64,000 bases of DNA from Rickettsia endosymbiont of Ceutorhynchus obstrictus (GTDB lineage: Bacteria > Pseudomonadota > Alphaproteobacteria > Rickettsiales > Rickettsiaceae). Below, one piece after another: positions 16,974-26,374 of this stretch. The position numbers and the translations under genes were made by a program. Below the pieces are notes generated by a model. The model ran no database searches. It had not been told where the DNA came from and saw only the letters and a program-made list of their open reading frames with translations. The stretch lies in the NCBI RefSeq assembly GCF_964026565.1, contig NZ_OZ032162.1:1302001-1366000 (forward strand). The letters are read 5' to 3'. Each line of letters opens with the position of its first letter. Within the stretch, counting starts at the first letter, position 1.

Positions 16974-17228
16974 TTATAGCCTTGTTTTATTTATGCTTCG
17001 CTGACCAAACCAAAAAGTCGTAACTCCGAAAAATAATGCCCAATCTTCTTCAGTCCATATCTTGTCTATTAAGTTAAGGTTAATACAGCCGATTATGCTC
17101 AAGCAAAAATAAACTATAAAAATCTTCAAAGAGCAGTACATTAAGAAAGTAGCATAAGTAACTACCGGACGCACTAGAGCTGTGATTATTTCAATGGATT
17201 TGAATTTAATAGTTTGCACGGGTAACAT
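16974..17228 (-). CDS. GTA-type holin (three-TM family)
   Basis: An 84-residue protein with the features of the GTA_holin_3TM family: ALVRPVVTYATFLMY (first membrane segment after R-P), a second hydrophobic segment around residues 38-55, then IDKIWTEEDWALFFGVTTFWFGQRSINK with the family's FWFGxR motif. It precedes the degraded endolysin, as a holin should. It differs from the small holin of the other two prophages and shows that the third remnant came from another phage or GTA lineage. It is probably intact but orphaned. Confidence 0.7.
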   Translation of the reverse strand: MLPVQTIKFKSIEIITALVRPVVTYATFLMYCSLKIFIVYFCLSIIGCINLNLIDKIWTEEDWALFFGVTTFWFGQRSINKTRL

Positions 17229-17361
17229 GTATTTACTTTCTTCAAGGACAGTATAACTCTGTATATCCTCAAGCTTAGCTTACTGCTTTAATTTCATATG
17301 CAACAAAATTTACAAGCAGCATAAAAATTTAAAGGGTGAGGCAAACTGTCTCTATCATTAC

Positions 17362-20214
17362 TTAATTAATTAACGTTACATCATACCCTACGCTTATTAA
17401 TCCGGCTAAAATAAGCTCCTCATCATTATTATTAATTGCTTCTTGGATTAAATCAGAGCTTAGTTTACTATTTACGGCAGCTTGCAGTAATTTTGGATGA
17501 TTTAATAGTGGTTTGTCATATACTATTTCCTCTACTTTATTCACTATAACATCGTGACTTGGTTTGTTTTGTTGTTCTATTAATTGATCAACCTCTTCTT
17601 CTATAACTCCAAGTCTTGCCTTAGTAATTTTGCTGCTTACAATCTCTTTCGTGCTTTCGGTTATTGTTTCTATGTCAGTTTTATTGGCTAATCTCTGCAC
17701 CTTATCTATTATCCTCTTTACGCTGTTTTGTATTATATCTTTATCTTGTACACTAATAGTTGTATTACTCTCTGTTTTAATCGTTATGTCTGCTACTACT
17801 TTCTGAAATATCACCAATTTTTCTGTACGTATATGTGCATCTAATTTAACCTGTTGTTCTATTATTTCAGTTAAATCCTCTTCTACAACTGCAATTCTTG
17901 CTTTAGTAATTTTGCCGCTTACAAGCTCTTTCATACTTTTGGTTATTGTGTCTATATCGTCTTTATTTGTAAAAGTCTTTACCGTTCTTGTTATTTCATT
18001 TATACTGTTTTGCATTAAATCTTTGTCTTTTGCACTAATGGCTATAGTACTTTTTAGTTTATCAGTTGTTTCTACTAATATTTTTTGAAATATAGCCAAT
18101 TTGTCTTTAAGGTTTTCTTGAGCTGAATCTTTTATTTCTGTTTGCTTGTTCTCATTGCTTGTGACTAAATTTGTTTGTTTCAATTTTAGGCTCTGTTGTT
18201 GTTTTTCATATTTCTTTTCTGCATCTGCTTTATCAGCTAAATTATCTTTTTTATTCATCAATAAATCACATATATTTTTAAAGCCATTTTTTGTAGCTAA
18301 ACTTACTGCTGTATCACCATTTTTATTTACGTGTTTAATAACTTGTTCTGACATTTTAGGAATAAGGAGCTTGCAAACTTTGTCTAAACCTTTACTAGCA
18401 GCCCAAGTTAAAGCCGTATTGCCGTCATTAGTAATCTGATTAATAGCGTAGTTGGACATTTTAGAAATAAGTAACTCACAAACTTTGTCTAAACCTTTAC
18501 TAGCAGCCCAAGTTAAAGCCGTATTGCCGTCATTAGTAATCTGATTAATAGTGCCGCTGGATATTTTAGGAATAAGTAACTCGCAAACTTTTTCTAAATC
18601 ATTACTAGCAGCCCAAGTTAAAGCCGTATTGCCGTCATTAGTAATCTGATTAATAGCATAGTTAGACATTTTAGGTATAAGTAGCTCACAAACTTTCTTT
18701 AAACCTTTCCTAGCAGCACAAGTTAAAGCTGTATCGCCACCGTAATTATTAACGTGATTAATAACCTGATCGGACATTTTATTAATAAGCAATTCACAAA
18801 CTTTGTCTAAACTTTTATCTATAGCAAAACTTAAAGCCGTCTCACCTTTATAATTAAAGTGATTAATAGCCTGCTGCGACATTTTATTAATAAGCAATTC
18901 ACAAACTTTTTCTAAACCATTACTAGTAGCCCAAATTAAAGCTGTATAGCCGTAATTCTTTTCAATAGCATTAATAGCGTTGCTGGACATTTTAGAAATA
19001 AGCAGCTCACAAATCTTTTCTAACCCTTTCCAAGCAGCCAAAGTTAAAGCTGTACAGCCGTTGTTATCAACAATATTAATAGCATCGTCGGACATTTTAG
19101 GAATAAGCAGTTTGCAAACTTTTTCTAAACCATTACTAGCAGCCCAACTTAAAGCTGTACAGCCGTTGTTGTCAACAGTATTAGTAGCTTCGTTGAACAT
19201 TTTAGGAATAAGCAGCTCACAAACTTTTTCTAATCCTCTATCGGCAGCATACATTAAAGCTGTTTGACCATTATTGTTAACCTTACTTAACTCGCTTTGG
19301 CTCATATTTGCGATTAGTCTTTGAGCTTCTGAGATATTATTTTCTTCTATCGCTTTTATTAGAGTAGTACTAGCACTCGGCTCAAGTAATTCACATACCT
19401 TTTTTAAACCATTTTTAGTAGCTAAGCTTAAAGCCGTTTCGCTGTAATTAGTAATATGATTAATAGCCTGATCGGTCATTTTAGGTATTAACAGCTCACA
19501 AACCTTTTCTAAGCCTCTATGAACAGCCAAAATTAATGTCGTTACGCCGTAATTAGTAACATGATTAATAGCCTGATCGGTCATTTTAGGAATAAGTAGC
19601 TCACAAACTTTTTCTAAACTTCGATCTACAGCAACACTTAAAGCTGTTTGATCATCATTATTAATCTGATTAATAGCTTGGTTCGACATTTTATTAATAA
19701 GCAATTCACAAACTTTTTCTGAACCATGACTAGCAGCCAAAGTTAAAGCCGTATCACCTTTATTATTAACCTGATTAATAGCCTGCTTAGACATTTTAGG
19801 AATAAGCATTTTGCAAGCTTTCTCTAAACCGCACCTAACAGTCCAACTTAACGCCGTATTGCCGTCTTTGTCAATATGGTTAATAGCCTGAATAGACGTT
19901 TTAGGAATAAGCATTTCACAAACCTTTTCTAATCCGTTCTCGGCAGCACACATTAAAGCTGTTTTGCTGTTATTACTAACGTGATTAATAGCTTGGTCAG
20001 ACATTTTAGGAATAAGTAGCTCACAAATCTTTTCTAAACGTATACCTATCCAAGCAGCATACATTAAAGCCGTAATACCGTCATTATCCACATTGCTTAA
20101 CTCGCTCTGACTCATGCACTCGATTAAGTTCTGTGCTTTTTCTATATTTTTTGTATGTATTGCTGTTATTAATTCTTCATGTCGTGATTGTGTTAATCCT
20201 TTCCGTACAAACAT
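17362..20214 (-). CDS. Large ankyrin protein with the shared coiled C-terminal module
   Basis: A 950-residue protein. Residues 40-640 hold about 17 ankyrin repeats of 33-34 residues (CELLIPKMSxxAINxxxNNGxTALxxAAxxGLEKV). They fall in two blocks, each opened by an S-Q-S-E-L-S cap (residues 15-45 and 290-320), so the block was itself duplicated. Residues 650-950 are the same helical double-repeat module as in the LRR protein at 14448-16424, with long stretches almost identical in DNA. There is no signal peptide or membrane segment. The build suggests an adaptor or effector with interchangeable binding domains. The target is unknown. Confidence 0.85.
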   Translation of the reverse strand: MFVRKGLTQSRHEELITAIHTKNIEKAQNLIECMSQSELSNVDNDGITALMYAAWIGIRLEKICELLIPKMSDQAINHVSNNSKTALMCAAENGLEKVCEMLIPKTSIQAINHIDKDGNTALSWTVRCGLEKACKMLIPKMSKQAINQVNNKGDTALTLAASHGSEKVCELLINKMSNQAINQINNDDQTALSVAVDRSLEKVCELLIPKMTDQAINHVTNYGVTTLILAVHRGLEKVCELLIPKMTDQAINHITNYSETALSLATKNGLKKVCELLEPSASTTLIKAIEENNISEAQRLIANMSQSELSKVNNNGQTALMYAADRGLEKVCELLIPKMFNEATNTVDNNGCTALSWAASNGLEKVCKLLIPKMSDDAINIVDNNGCTALTLAAWKGLEKICELLISKMSSNAINAIEKNYGYTALIWATSNGLEKVCELLINKMSQQAINHFNYKGETALSFAIDKSLDKVCELLINKMSDQVINHVNNYGGDTALTCAARKGLKKVCELLIPKMSNYAINQITNDGNTALTWAASNDLEKVCELLIPKISSGTINQITNDGNTALTWAASKGLDKVCELLISKMSNYAINQITNDGNTALTWAASKGLDKVCKLLIPKMSEQVIKHVNKNGDTAVSLATKNGFKNICDLLMNKKDNLADKADAEKKYEKQQQSLKLKQTNLVTSNENKQTEIKDSAQENLKDKLAIFQKILVETTDKLKSTIAISAKDKDLMQNSINEITRTVKTFTNKDDIDTITKSMKELVSGKITKARIAVVEEDLTEIIEQQVKLDAHIRTEKLVIFQKVVADITIKTESNTTISVQDKDIIQNSVKRIIDKVQRLANKTDIETITESTKEIVSSKITKARLGVIEEEVDQLIEQQNKPSHDVIVNKVEEIVYDKPLLNHPKLLQAAVNSKLSSDLIQEAINNNDEELILAGLISVGYDVTLIN

Positions 20215-20400
20215 AATTACCTCTTTAGCTTGTGTTTATTAATATTTATTAATCTTGGGTTAACCTTTATATTTACTAAAAAAACTACAAGTATATCAGT
20301 AACAAGTCAAATAAAAAAATAAGGAAATGTTAAAAAATTAAATATAGCGTTAAAAAGTGAGGTAATAACTAGAGAATATTATTGTAAGATTTAATTTGGA

Positions 20401-20556
20401 TTAGCTTAATCTAAATACTCTACTATTCGTTTCCTTGAGAAACAGCCCGTAAAGTTCCGGATATTCGGCTTTGAAGGCTAGAAGGTCGAGACTGCAACGT
20501 GCGTAGTTTTTCCATGAGATGATGGGTTTGTTGTTCAGGGTTAGCGTATTATGTAA
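20401..20556 (-). pseudogene. Unidentified gene remnant
   Basis: A 51-codon open stretch (LTLNNKPIISWKNYARCSLD and on) with the composition of real protein, higher GC than its surroundings and no start codon. It is likely the tail of a lost gene. The family is not recognised. The rest of 20215-20581 is AT-rich with no other signal. Confidence 0.35.
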
Positions 20557-20581
20557 CTAACATGTAGCTCATATTTAAAAG

Positions 20582-21154
20582 TTATGCTCGATCAGAAAAT
20601 ATTTTAACTAGATGCATGTAAATATCTAAAGTTTCAAGTTCGTCTTTGTTAAAAATGTGTGGAATCTTTACATAAATAAGAGTTTTTTGATTCTTTTGAT
20701 TTATTTTATCGCGAGGTAAAAATACGTATAACCGATGTACATGATCAGACTCGGTATTTAACTTTCGGTCTAAAACTTTGTATAAAGCCGCTATATTTCT
20801 TTGCGGTTCAGATAAAAAGGCGGCAATAGCAGAATCTAATTTCTCTTTAAATAAAAAACTTAGTTCTTTATCTTCCTCTAGGTCTTGAATCGATATTATT
20901 CTCGCATCATCTAATTTAAAATAAAATTTAATGTCTTCAAAAAAAGAATCAGGATATTTTTGTGAATTTTGAAGCTCGAAGTTTTTAGTAAGTTTATTAT
21001 CAAGAAATTTTTTGTCTAAATAAAATTGTATTATTCTCAAGTCATTCCCTACTATTTTTTTCTTGTAATGCAATAATTGAATAATAAGAATTACAATTGT
21101 GGCAATAAGAGCGGCAAATAATATCGGATATAAAATATTTATTTGATTAAGCAT
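20582..21154 (-). CDS. Membrane-anchored protein of unknown function
   Basis: A 190-residue protein. Residues 7-27 form one membrane helix (ILYPILFAALIATIVILIIQ) followed by LHYKKK, so the N-terminus is probably outside and the rest cytoplasmic. The soluble part is mixed helix and strand, with no recognised motif. It has its own AT-rich flanks and no operon partner. The length and codon use look genuine. Confidence 0.65.
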   Translation of the reverse strand: MLNQINILYPILFAALIATIVILIIQLLHYKKKIVGNDLRIIQFYLDKKFLDNKLTKNFELQNSQKYPDSFFEDIKFYFKLDDARIISIQDLEEDKELSFLFKEKLDSAIAAFLSEPQRNIAALYKVLDRKLNTESDHVHRLYVFLPRDKINQKNQKTLIYVKIPHIFNKDELETLDIYMHLVKIFSDRA

Positions 21155-21468
21155 ATTTTTAACGGCTATTAATGTAAATAACCTATAGTAATAAAATTTA
21201 TTATTATTTCAACTTAATTTATTTATTTTCTATCTTAGGAGGTTAAAATTACGTATGAACAAATAATATTTAAATAGCAACATAATTACAGCTAATAGAT
21301 TTTATTCCTTTCACTTCTAAAAAATCGAGATTAAAAAATTAAGAAAAGTCCCCTACGTGTATAATTGTTACTAGTAATAGTATAATACACTACTACTTTA
21401 AATAATCTATTTTGAGAAGGTAATTTAAGAATGGTATAGTTTTATTAAGTAATTTTTTAAAGTACATC
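21155..21468. other. AT-rich intergenic region
   Basis: 314 bases without a credible open frame. It must hold the divergent promoters of the membrane protein and of the TPR-Lon gene. TATAAT occurs at 21380-21385, but no well-placed -35 box is seen. Confidence 0.4.
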
Positions 21469-24400
21469 ATGACTGAAGAAAAAGAGAAGATTACTAAAGA
21501 GCTAGAAATAATAAACACGGCTTTAGATGCTTCTATTGTAAATGCTCAAATAATTTCTGGAGAATTAATGCCTTTAATCTCTGGGGATTCTCATACTACA
21601 CTGATACCGCTAGAAGCCCAAAATCAAATATTACTTCTACCTTCTGAAGCTCTTAATATAATTAAATGTTTAGAATTAAGAAAAGAAAAACCCTGCTATT
21701 TAATATATAAGCTCAAATTAGATTCTATAGATGGGAAAAATATAGAAAACCTTGGAGCTTTAGTAAAGATTCATAGTATAAAATTAGAAAAACCCAATGA
21801 AAATGGATATAGTTTCGCTTGGGTAGAATTAAGTACCGAAAAAACAGTCAAAATTATTGAAGCAATAACATTTGAATCACAAAAATATGTTAAGATTGAA
21901 GAAATAAAATATTTTACTAATTTTAAAGAAGCAGAGCTTAAAAAATTAGTAGAAGAAACGCTTGAAGTCGCAAGGAAACTTTATATAAAAAAAAGAAAAA
22001 ATCTTGGATCATTACCGGCAATTAATATAGAAGTTCTTAATTACCGAGATTATGCCATAAATTTAAGTATTTATTTCACAGATACCCTATACTCGTTACA
22101 AAATTATAAGTCAAAAAGCATTTACATATTATTAGAGCCAAAAATAGAACAAAGAATTTTATATATACAAACTGAATTACTAAATTTAATAAAAGAAGTA
22201 CCGGAAATAGCAGAAGCAATAAGTACATCTATCCAACAAGTTACTAGTTTACAGTCAGGCTATATTCCTACAATATTTTATAATAGGACAGAAGAAATCA
22301 TCTCGTTATTTACTCGAAAATTAATATTAGCATTTTTGCATAAAGATACTCCTGAAATCGATATTTTAATGAAACTATTTTATGAAGGACAAAAAGATAT
22401 AATTTTATTAGATGGTAATATAGAAACTTATTCCCCTAATGATAATTTGCTGCCTGCAATACACGCAAACATTGATAATGTTAATTTACAAAGTGATAAT
22501 TCATTTTTTATATATGTTACTCCTAAAAAGAGAATAAAGCTGACTGAAATAATCTTATATCAAGGATTACTTTATAGTAAAGGAGAAGAGATACAACCTT
22601 TATTACCTACGGATTCAAATAAAGCTAAATTATTAAAAGAATTAGTAGAAGCAGTTATAAAATTATATCAAGAAAAAAAAGATAAATATATTCCGTTTTT
22701 TAATTCGCCTCTTTTATCTTTTGAAATATACGCAGAAAATTTAAGCTTTTACGTTGCTGAAAAAATATTTTCTTATCCTTCCAAAGAAAAAATAAAAGAA
22801 TTCTCGCAAAAAGATTTATATACAAGATTTGAAGACTTAAAAGCGATTTTGAATCCAAAACCAACTGACATACACTCTTGTACTACTGCGCAAGAATGCG
22901 TAGAGCTAGCGAATTCTTTACCAAACGGCGAAACAGAAAAAGGATTGAGTTTTTTTAATAAAGCTCTTGAATTTGAACCTTCTAATCAGGATATTTTATA
23001 CTCAAAAGCGTTAGTATTAAATTATCTTCTAAAAAGATATGAAGAAGCTATAGATACTTATAATAAAATTTCTACAAATATTTATGAGTATAAATACTTA
23101 AATGATAAAGGTAATGCATATATAGCTTTAAAACAATATAAGGAAGCTATTAATTGTTACAATAAAGTTCCTTTATCTGCTAAGAGTTACATAAGCGCAC
23201 GTTATTTTTTGGGTTCTACATATTTTGAATTAAAAAATTATAAAAACGCTATAAAATATTTTGATGAAGCCATTAAATTATGTGAAGAGGCAAAACTATT
23301 CGCACCTGAAGGTTTTTCTGATCCTTTATTATATATTATATTTCATACTGTGCCAGAGGAAAAAGAAATAAAAGCATTTGAAATATTTAATAAAATATTA
23401 AAGGCAAATCCTAATAGTAAGAGTGCATTAATATTAAAAATACGCCTATTAAGTGATTTAAACGATTATGAAGAGGCATTAATTTATTGTAATAAATTAT
23501 TTGAATTAAAACCTATTTGTTATACAGCTATTTATATTAAGGCATTAATGTTACTCGGTCTTAAAAAAGTTGAAGAAACGCTTAAATACTTAAATGAAGC
23601 TATTTTAATAAACGATTCATATGAAATATGTAATATACTTAAAGCGTTGTGTCTAAGCAATATAGGTAAATACGAAGAAGCAATAAAGGAATGCGATACT
23701 ATCCTTGCTAAAAATTCTCAATGTAAAGAAGCCTTAATATATAAAGCTTTAGCAATGGCAAAAATGGGAAATTCAGATGAAGGTTTTAAATTCATAGAAT
23801 CTGCACTTACTATAGATTCTAATTACGCTCAAGCTTGGTTTTACAAGGGTCACATTTATTGTTCTTTAGGAAATTATAGAGAAGCAATTAAAGCATTTGA
23901 CGAAGCAATAAAATTAAGCCCTAATCCTTCTAAAGAGTTAACAGATTTAACTGTAACCAGAGAAGAGACTTATAATAAATTATGTGAAATACCTTTAGTT
24001 AATAGTGACGATATAGCTTATTTAATAGAGAACACACCTTTATCTCCCCAGGCAAAGGCTTATGCTACAATAAATCTTAATTTTGTTCAAACCCTTACTA
24101 GTGAGAGCGAAAAAAGCGATCATGTGAAGTATTTAAAAAATTTACTACGACTACCTTGGGGGAAATATGACGATGTTAATATTGATCTTAACAGAGTGGA
24201 AAAAGTGCTTGAAAAAGAGCATTATGGACTTAAAGAAGTAAAAAATCGTATTTTAGACTCTTTGGTATTTATGGCGCGCTCTCCTCACGCCAAGCCTTTA
24301 ATACTCTGTTTAGTCGGTCCACCTGGAGTTGGTAAAACCTCAATAGCAACTTCAATAGCAAATGCCTTAAAACGTAAATGTGTTACTATTTCTCTCGCTG

Positions 24401-25026
24401 GAGCTTATGATTCTACCTTAATTAGGGGATGTATGAGTGTATATCGTGGGGCAACATCAAGCAAAATTTTATCCTCAATATCGGAAGTTGGGACTTGTAA
24501 CCCTGTAATGATTTTAGACGAGTTGGATAAAATAGATTTATCTCGAAGTGGTAATTTAGAAGGAGCATTATTACAGCTGATCGATCCATCACAAAATAAT
24601 AATTTTACAGATGAGTATTTTGATTTTTCTTTTGATTTATCAAAAGTATTCTTCATTATTACGGCTAATGAGTTAAATAAAATTTCCGAGCCTCTTCTTA
24701 ATCGTATGGAAGTAATTGAATTAACTAGTTATACAGAAAGTGAAAAACTTAAAATAAGTCAGAATTATATATTACCGAAAATATTAGAAGAGGCTAACTT
24801 ATCTGCTAATGAATTTAAAATTAGCGAAGAGATTATTAAACATTTGATTAACAATTATACTAACGAACCAGGAGTGCGCGAAATCGAGAGGCTACTCCGA
24901 AAATTGGTACAAAAATATTTACGAGAAAAACTAAAAGGCAAAAGACCAGTATTAAATTTAAAATTAGTTGAAAAATATTTTTCTACAGGCAATTATCGTA
25001 TTGCAAAAGTTGGATTTAAAACTTAG
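21469..25026 (+). CDS. Lon-like AAA+ protein with internal TPRs and no protease domain
   Basis: An 1185-residue protein. Residues 40-265 resemble the Lon N-terminal domain (TTLIPLEAQNQILLLPSEA start, GALVKIHSI, then helical part). Residues 335-465 look like a second, partial copy of it. Residues 470-830 are TPR units (YEEAIDTYNKI, YKEAINCYNKV, YREAIKAFDEAIKL). Residues 888-1180 are a Lon-type AAA+ module: YLKNLLRLPWGKYDD, HYGLKEVKNRILDSL, Walker A GPPGVGKT (950-957), Walker B ILDELDK (1015-1021), sensor ITANE, LLNRMEVIEL, sensor 2 GVREIER. The protein ends where Lon's Ser-Lys protease domain should begin. It could act as an unfoldase or remodeller without cutting. Known Lon proteins have about 780-820 residues and no TPRs. 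Confidence 0.85.
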   Translation: MTEEKEKITKELEIINTALDASIVNAQIISGELMPLISGDSHTTLIPLEAQNQILLLPSEALNIIKCLELRKEKPCYLIYKLKLDSIDGKNIENLGALVKIHSIKLEKPNENGYSFAWVELSTEKTVKIIEAITFESQKYVKIEEIKYFTNFKEAELKKLVEETLEVARKLYIKKRKNLGSLPAINIEVLNYRDYAINLSIYFTDTLYSLQNYKSKSIYILLEPKIEQRILYIQTELLNLIKEVPEIAEAISTSIQQVTSLQSGYIPTIFYNRTEEIISLFTRKLILAFLHKDTPEIDILMKLFYEGQKDIILLDGNIETYSPNDNLLPAIHANIDNVNLQSDNSFFIYVTPKKRIKLTEIILYQGLLYSKGEEIQPLLPTDSNKAKLLKELVEAVIKLYQEKKDKYIPFFNSPLLSFEIYAENLSFYVAEKIFSYPSKEKIKEFSQKDLYTRFEDLKAILNPKPTDIHSCTTAQECVELANSLPNGETEKGLSFFNKALEFEPSNQDILYSKALVLNYLLKRYEEAIDTYNKISTNIYEYKYLNDKGNAYIALKQYKEAINCYNKVPLSAKSYISARYFLGSTYFELKNYKNAIKYFDEAIKLCEEAKLFAPEGFSDPLLYIIFHTVPEEKEIKAFEIFNKILKANPNSKSALILKIRLLSDLNDYEEALIYCNKLFELKPICYTAIYIKALMLLGLKKVEETLKYLNEAILINDSYEICNILKALCLSNIGKYEEAIKECDTILAKNSQCKEALIYKALAMAKMGNSDEGFKFIESALTIDSNYAQAWFYKGHIYCSLGNYREAIKAFDEAIKLSPNPSKELTDLTVTREETYNKLCEIPLVNSDDIAYLIENTPLSPQAKAYATINLNFVQTLTSESEKSDHVKYLKNLLRLPWGKYDDVNIDLNRVEKVLEKEHYGLKEVKNRILDSLVFMARSPHAKPLILCLVGPPGVGKTSIATSIANALKRKCVTISLAGAYDSTLIRGCMSVYRGATSSKILSSISEVGTCNPVMILDELDKIDLSRSGNLEGALLQLIDPSQNNNFTDEYFDFSFDLSKVFFIITANELNKISEPLLNRMEVIELTSYTESEKLKISQNYILPKILEEANLSANEFKISEEIIKHLINNYTNEPGVREIERLLRKLVQKYLREKLKGKRPVLNLKLVEKYFSTGNYRIAKVGFKT

Positions 25027-25177
25027 TTTTGAGGCGAGTATATAAAAATATATGTTCAGGGTCAGGAGGTGATTACTACTAAAATAATTTCCAATGTGTA
25101 GGAATTCGTTGAACATTGTTTTTTTGCAACCGGAATAAAAAATAGTTAAGTGAAATGGTTATATATTTAGTAATAAT

Positions 25178-25207
25178 TTGACATAAAACATTACATATAA
25201 TTAATAT
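25178..25207 (+). promoter_or_regulatory. Promoter of the coiled-coil/Sel1 gene pair
   Basis: TTGACA at 25178-25183 and TAATAT at 25202-25207, spacing 18. The gene starts 99 bases later. The -35 box is perfect consensus. Confidence 0.55.
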
Positions 25208-25305
25208 ATTCTTAACAAATTAGACTGAAAAAATTATTAAGCTTGTTTCTTCCGGCTAATTCAAATATATTATATTAGTACTGTAAAGATAAATAAGGTT
25301 ATGTA

Positions 25306-26352
25306 ATGGCTGACGATAAGGATGCCCAGCTAGAGAATGCAATCAACGCTCTTAAAGCGCAACTTGCCGGGGCTAAAACTCCGGGTGAAGTACAAAGAGT
25401 ACTTGGTGGCATAGCTAATTTACCTACCACTGATGATCCAAAAATGATGGAAAGAGTTAAGGGTTTAGAGGCTGCTGCAATTGCAAAAGAAAATAATTTG
25501 AACCAAGGCGTTTCCTCTAATATAACACAAGCAAATATAGACCAAGAACATCAAATAGAGCAGTCACAGAAAGAAATTGATAGCTTAAAAGAGATCGGTA
25601 AAGCTCTTGAAAAAGAATATCCCGCCTTTGAAAACTTAAGCAATAAGTATATTGAAGAAAAAGAAGAGGAACTAAAAAAATTACAAGCTTTACGAAACAA
25701 TATTGAAGATAATTTAAAAAATAACAAACCTATTCCCCAAGAAGAACTTGATAAGCATATAAAAAGTCCTGAGCAAGTTAATAAAGATCGTGAAACAGTA
25801 AGAAAAACTCGTGATTATCATAAAAAAGTAACTAATCATCACGATAATTTAACTAATAAAATTGGTGAATTAGAAAAAAGCTTAGAGAATAAAAATTTAA
25901 CAAAAGAGCAACGGGCAGAAATTACCAAGCAATTAACCGAAGTAAAAACTGAACATGCTAAACATAGTAAAGTAAAAGAAAAAGTAGATAAGCAACTTCA
26001 AAAAACTGATGCTTCAATTAATAAATTAGAAGAAGAGCAGAAAGAATATAGCAAAGTTATTGATAAATTACCTGATTCACATCCAGAAAAGCCAAAGTTA
26101 AAAAGTTTCGCTAGGTTAAAGAAAGAAGAGCATATAGCTATTACCACAGATACAGAATTACCTAAAACCCCTGAGCGAGATGCAGCATTAAAAAGAGCTG
26201 AGGTCAGAGGTACTGGGGACGATGTAAGAAAACCACTAAGTAAAAATACTGTAAAAACAACTACACAAAATAAGATTGGTCCTCCTTACTCTACTCCCTC
26301 AAAAGGCGGTGGTCCTGGACCTGGCGGACCTGGAGGAGAAGGCAGAGGTTAA
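25306..26352 (+). CDS. Coiled-coil protein with Gly/Pro-rich tail
   Basis: A 348-residue, very charged protein (Lys/Glu/Gln-rich). Residues 55-260 are heptad-like coiled coil (for example KLEEEQKEYSKVIDK, ELEKSLENKNLTKEQRAEI). The last 18 residues are GGGPGPGGPGGEGRG-like low complexity. There is no signal peptide, membrane segment or recognised family. It is likely in one operon with the Sel1-like gene 22 bases downstream and is read from its own promoter. The GC of the 3' end is higher than the rest. The structure fits a scaffold or secreted protein; this is inference. Confidence 0.7.
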   Translation: MADDKDAQLENAINALKAQLAGAKTPGEVQRVLGGIANLPTTDDPKMMERVKGLEAAAIAKENNLNQGVSSNITQANIDQEHQIEQSQKEIDSLKEIGKALEKEYPAFENLSNKYIEEKEEELKKLQALRNNIEDNLKNNKPIPQEELDKHIKSPEQVNKDRETVRKTRDYHKKVTNHHDNLTNKIGELEKSLENKNLTKEQRAEITKQLTEVKTEHAKHSKVKEKVDKQLQKTDASINKLEEEQKEYSKVIDKLPDSHPEKPKLKSFARLKKEEHIAITTDTELPKTPERDAALKRAEVRGTGDDVRKPLSKNTVKTTTQNKIGPPYSTPSKGGGPGPGGPGGEGRG

Positions 26353-26374
26353 AATATAATTAATAGGTAAATTT

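Noticed and set aside
21469..25026. The TPR-Lon gene as a simple chance fusion of two genes
   Set aside because: The Lon N domain precedes and the Lon AAA+ follows the TPRs in one frame with the Lon-specific linker (LRLPWGKY), which favours a real composite protein.
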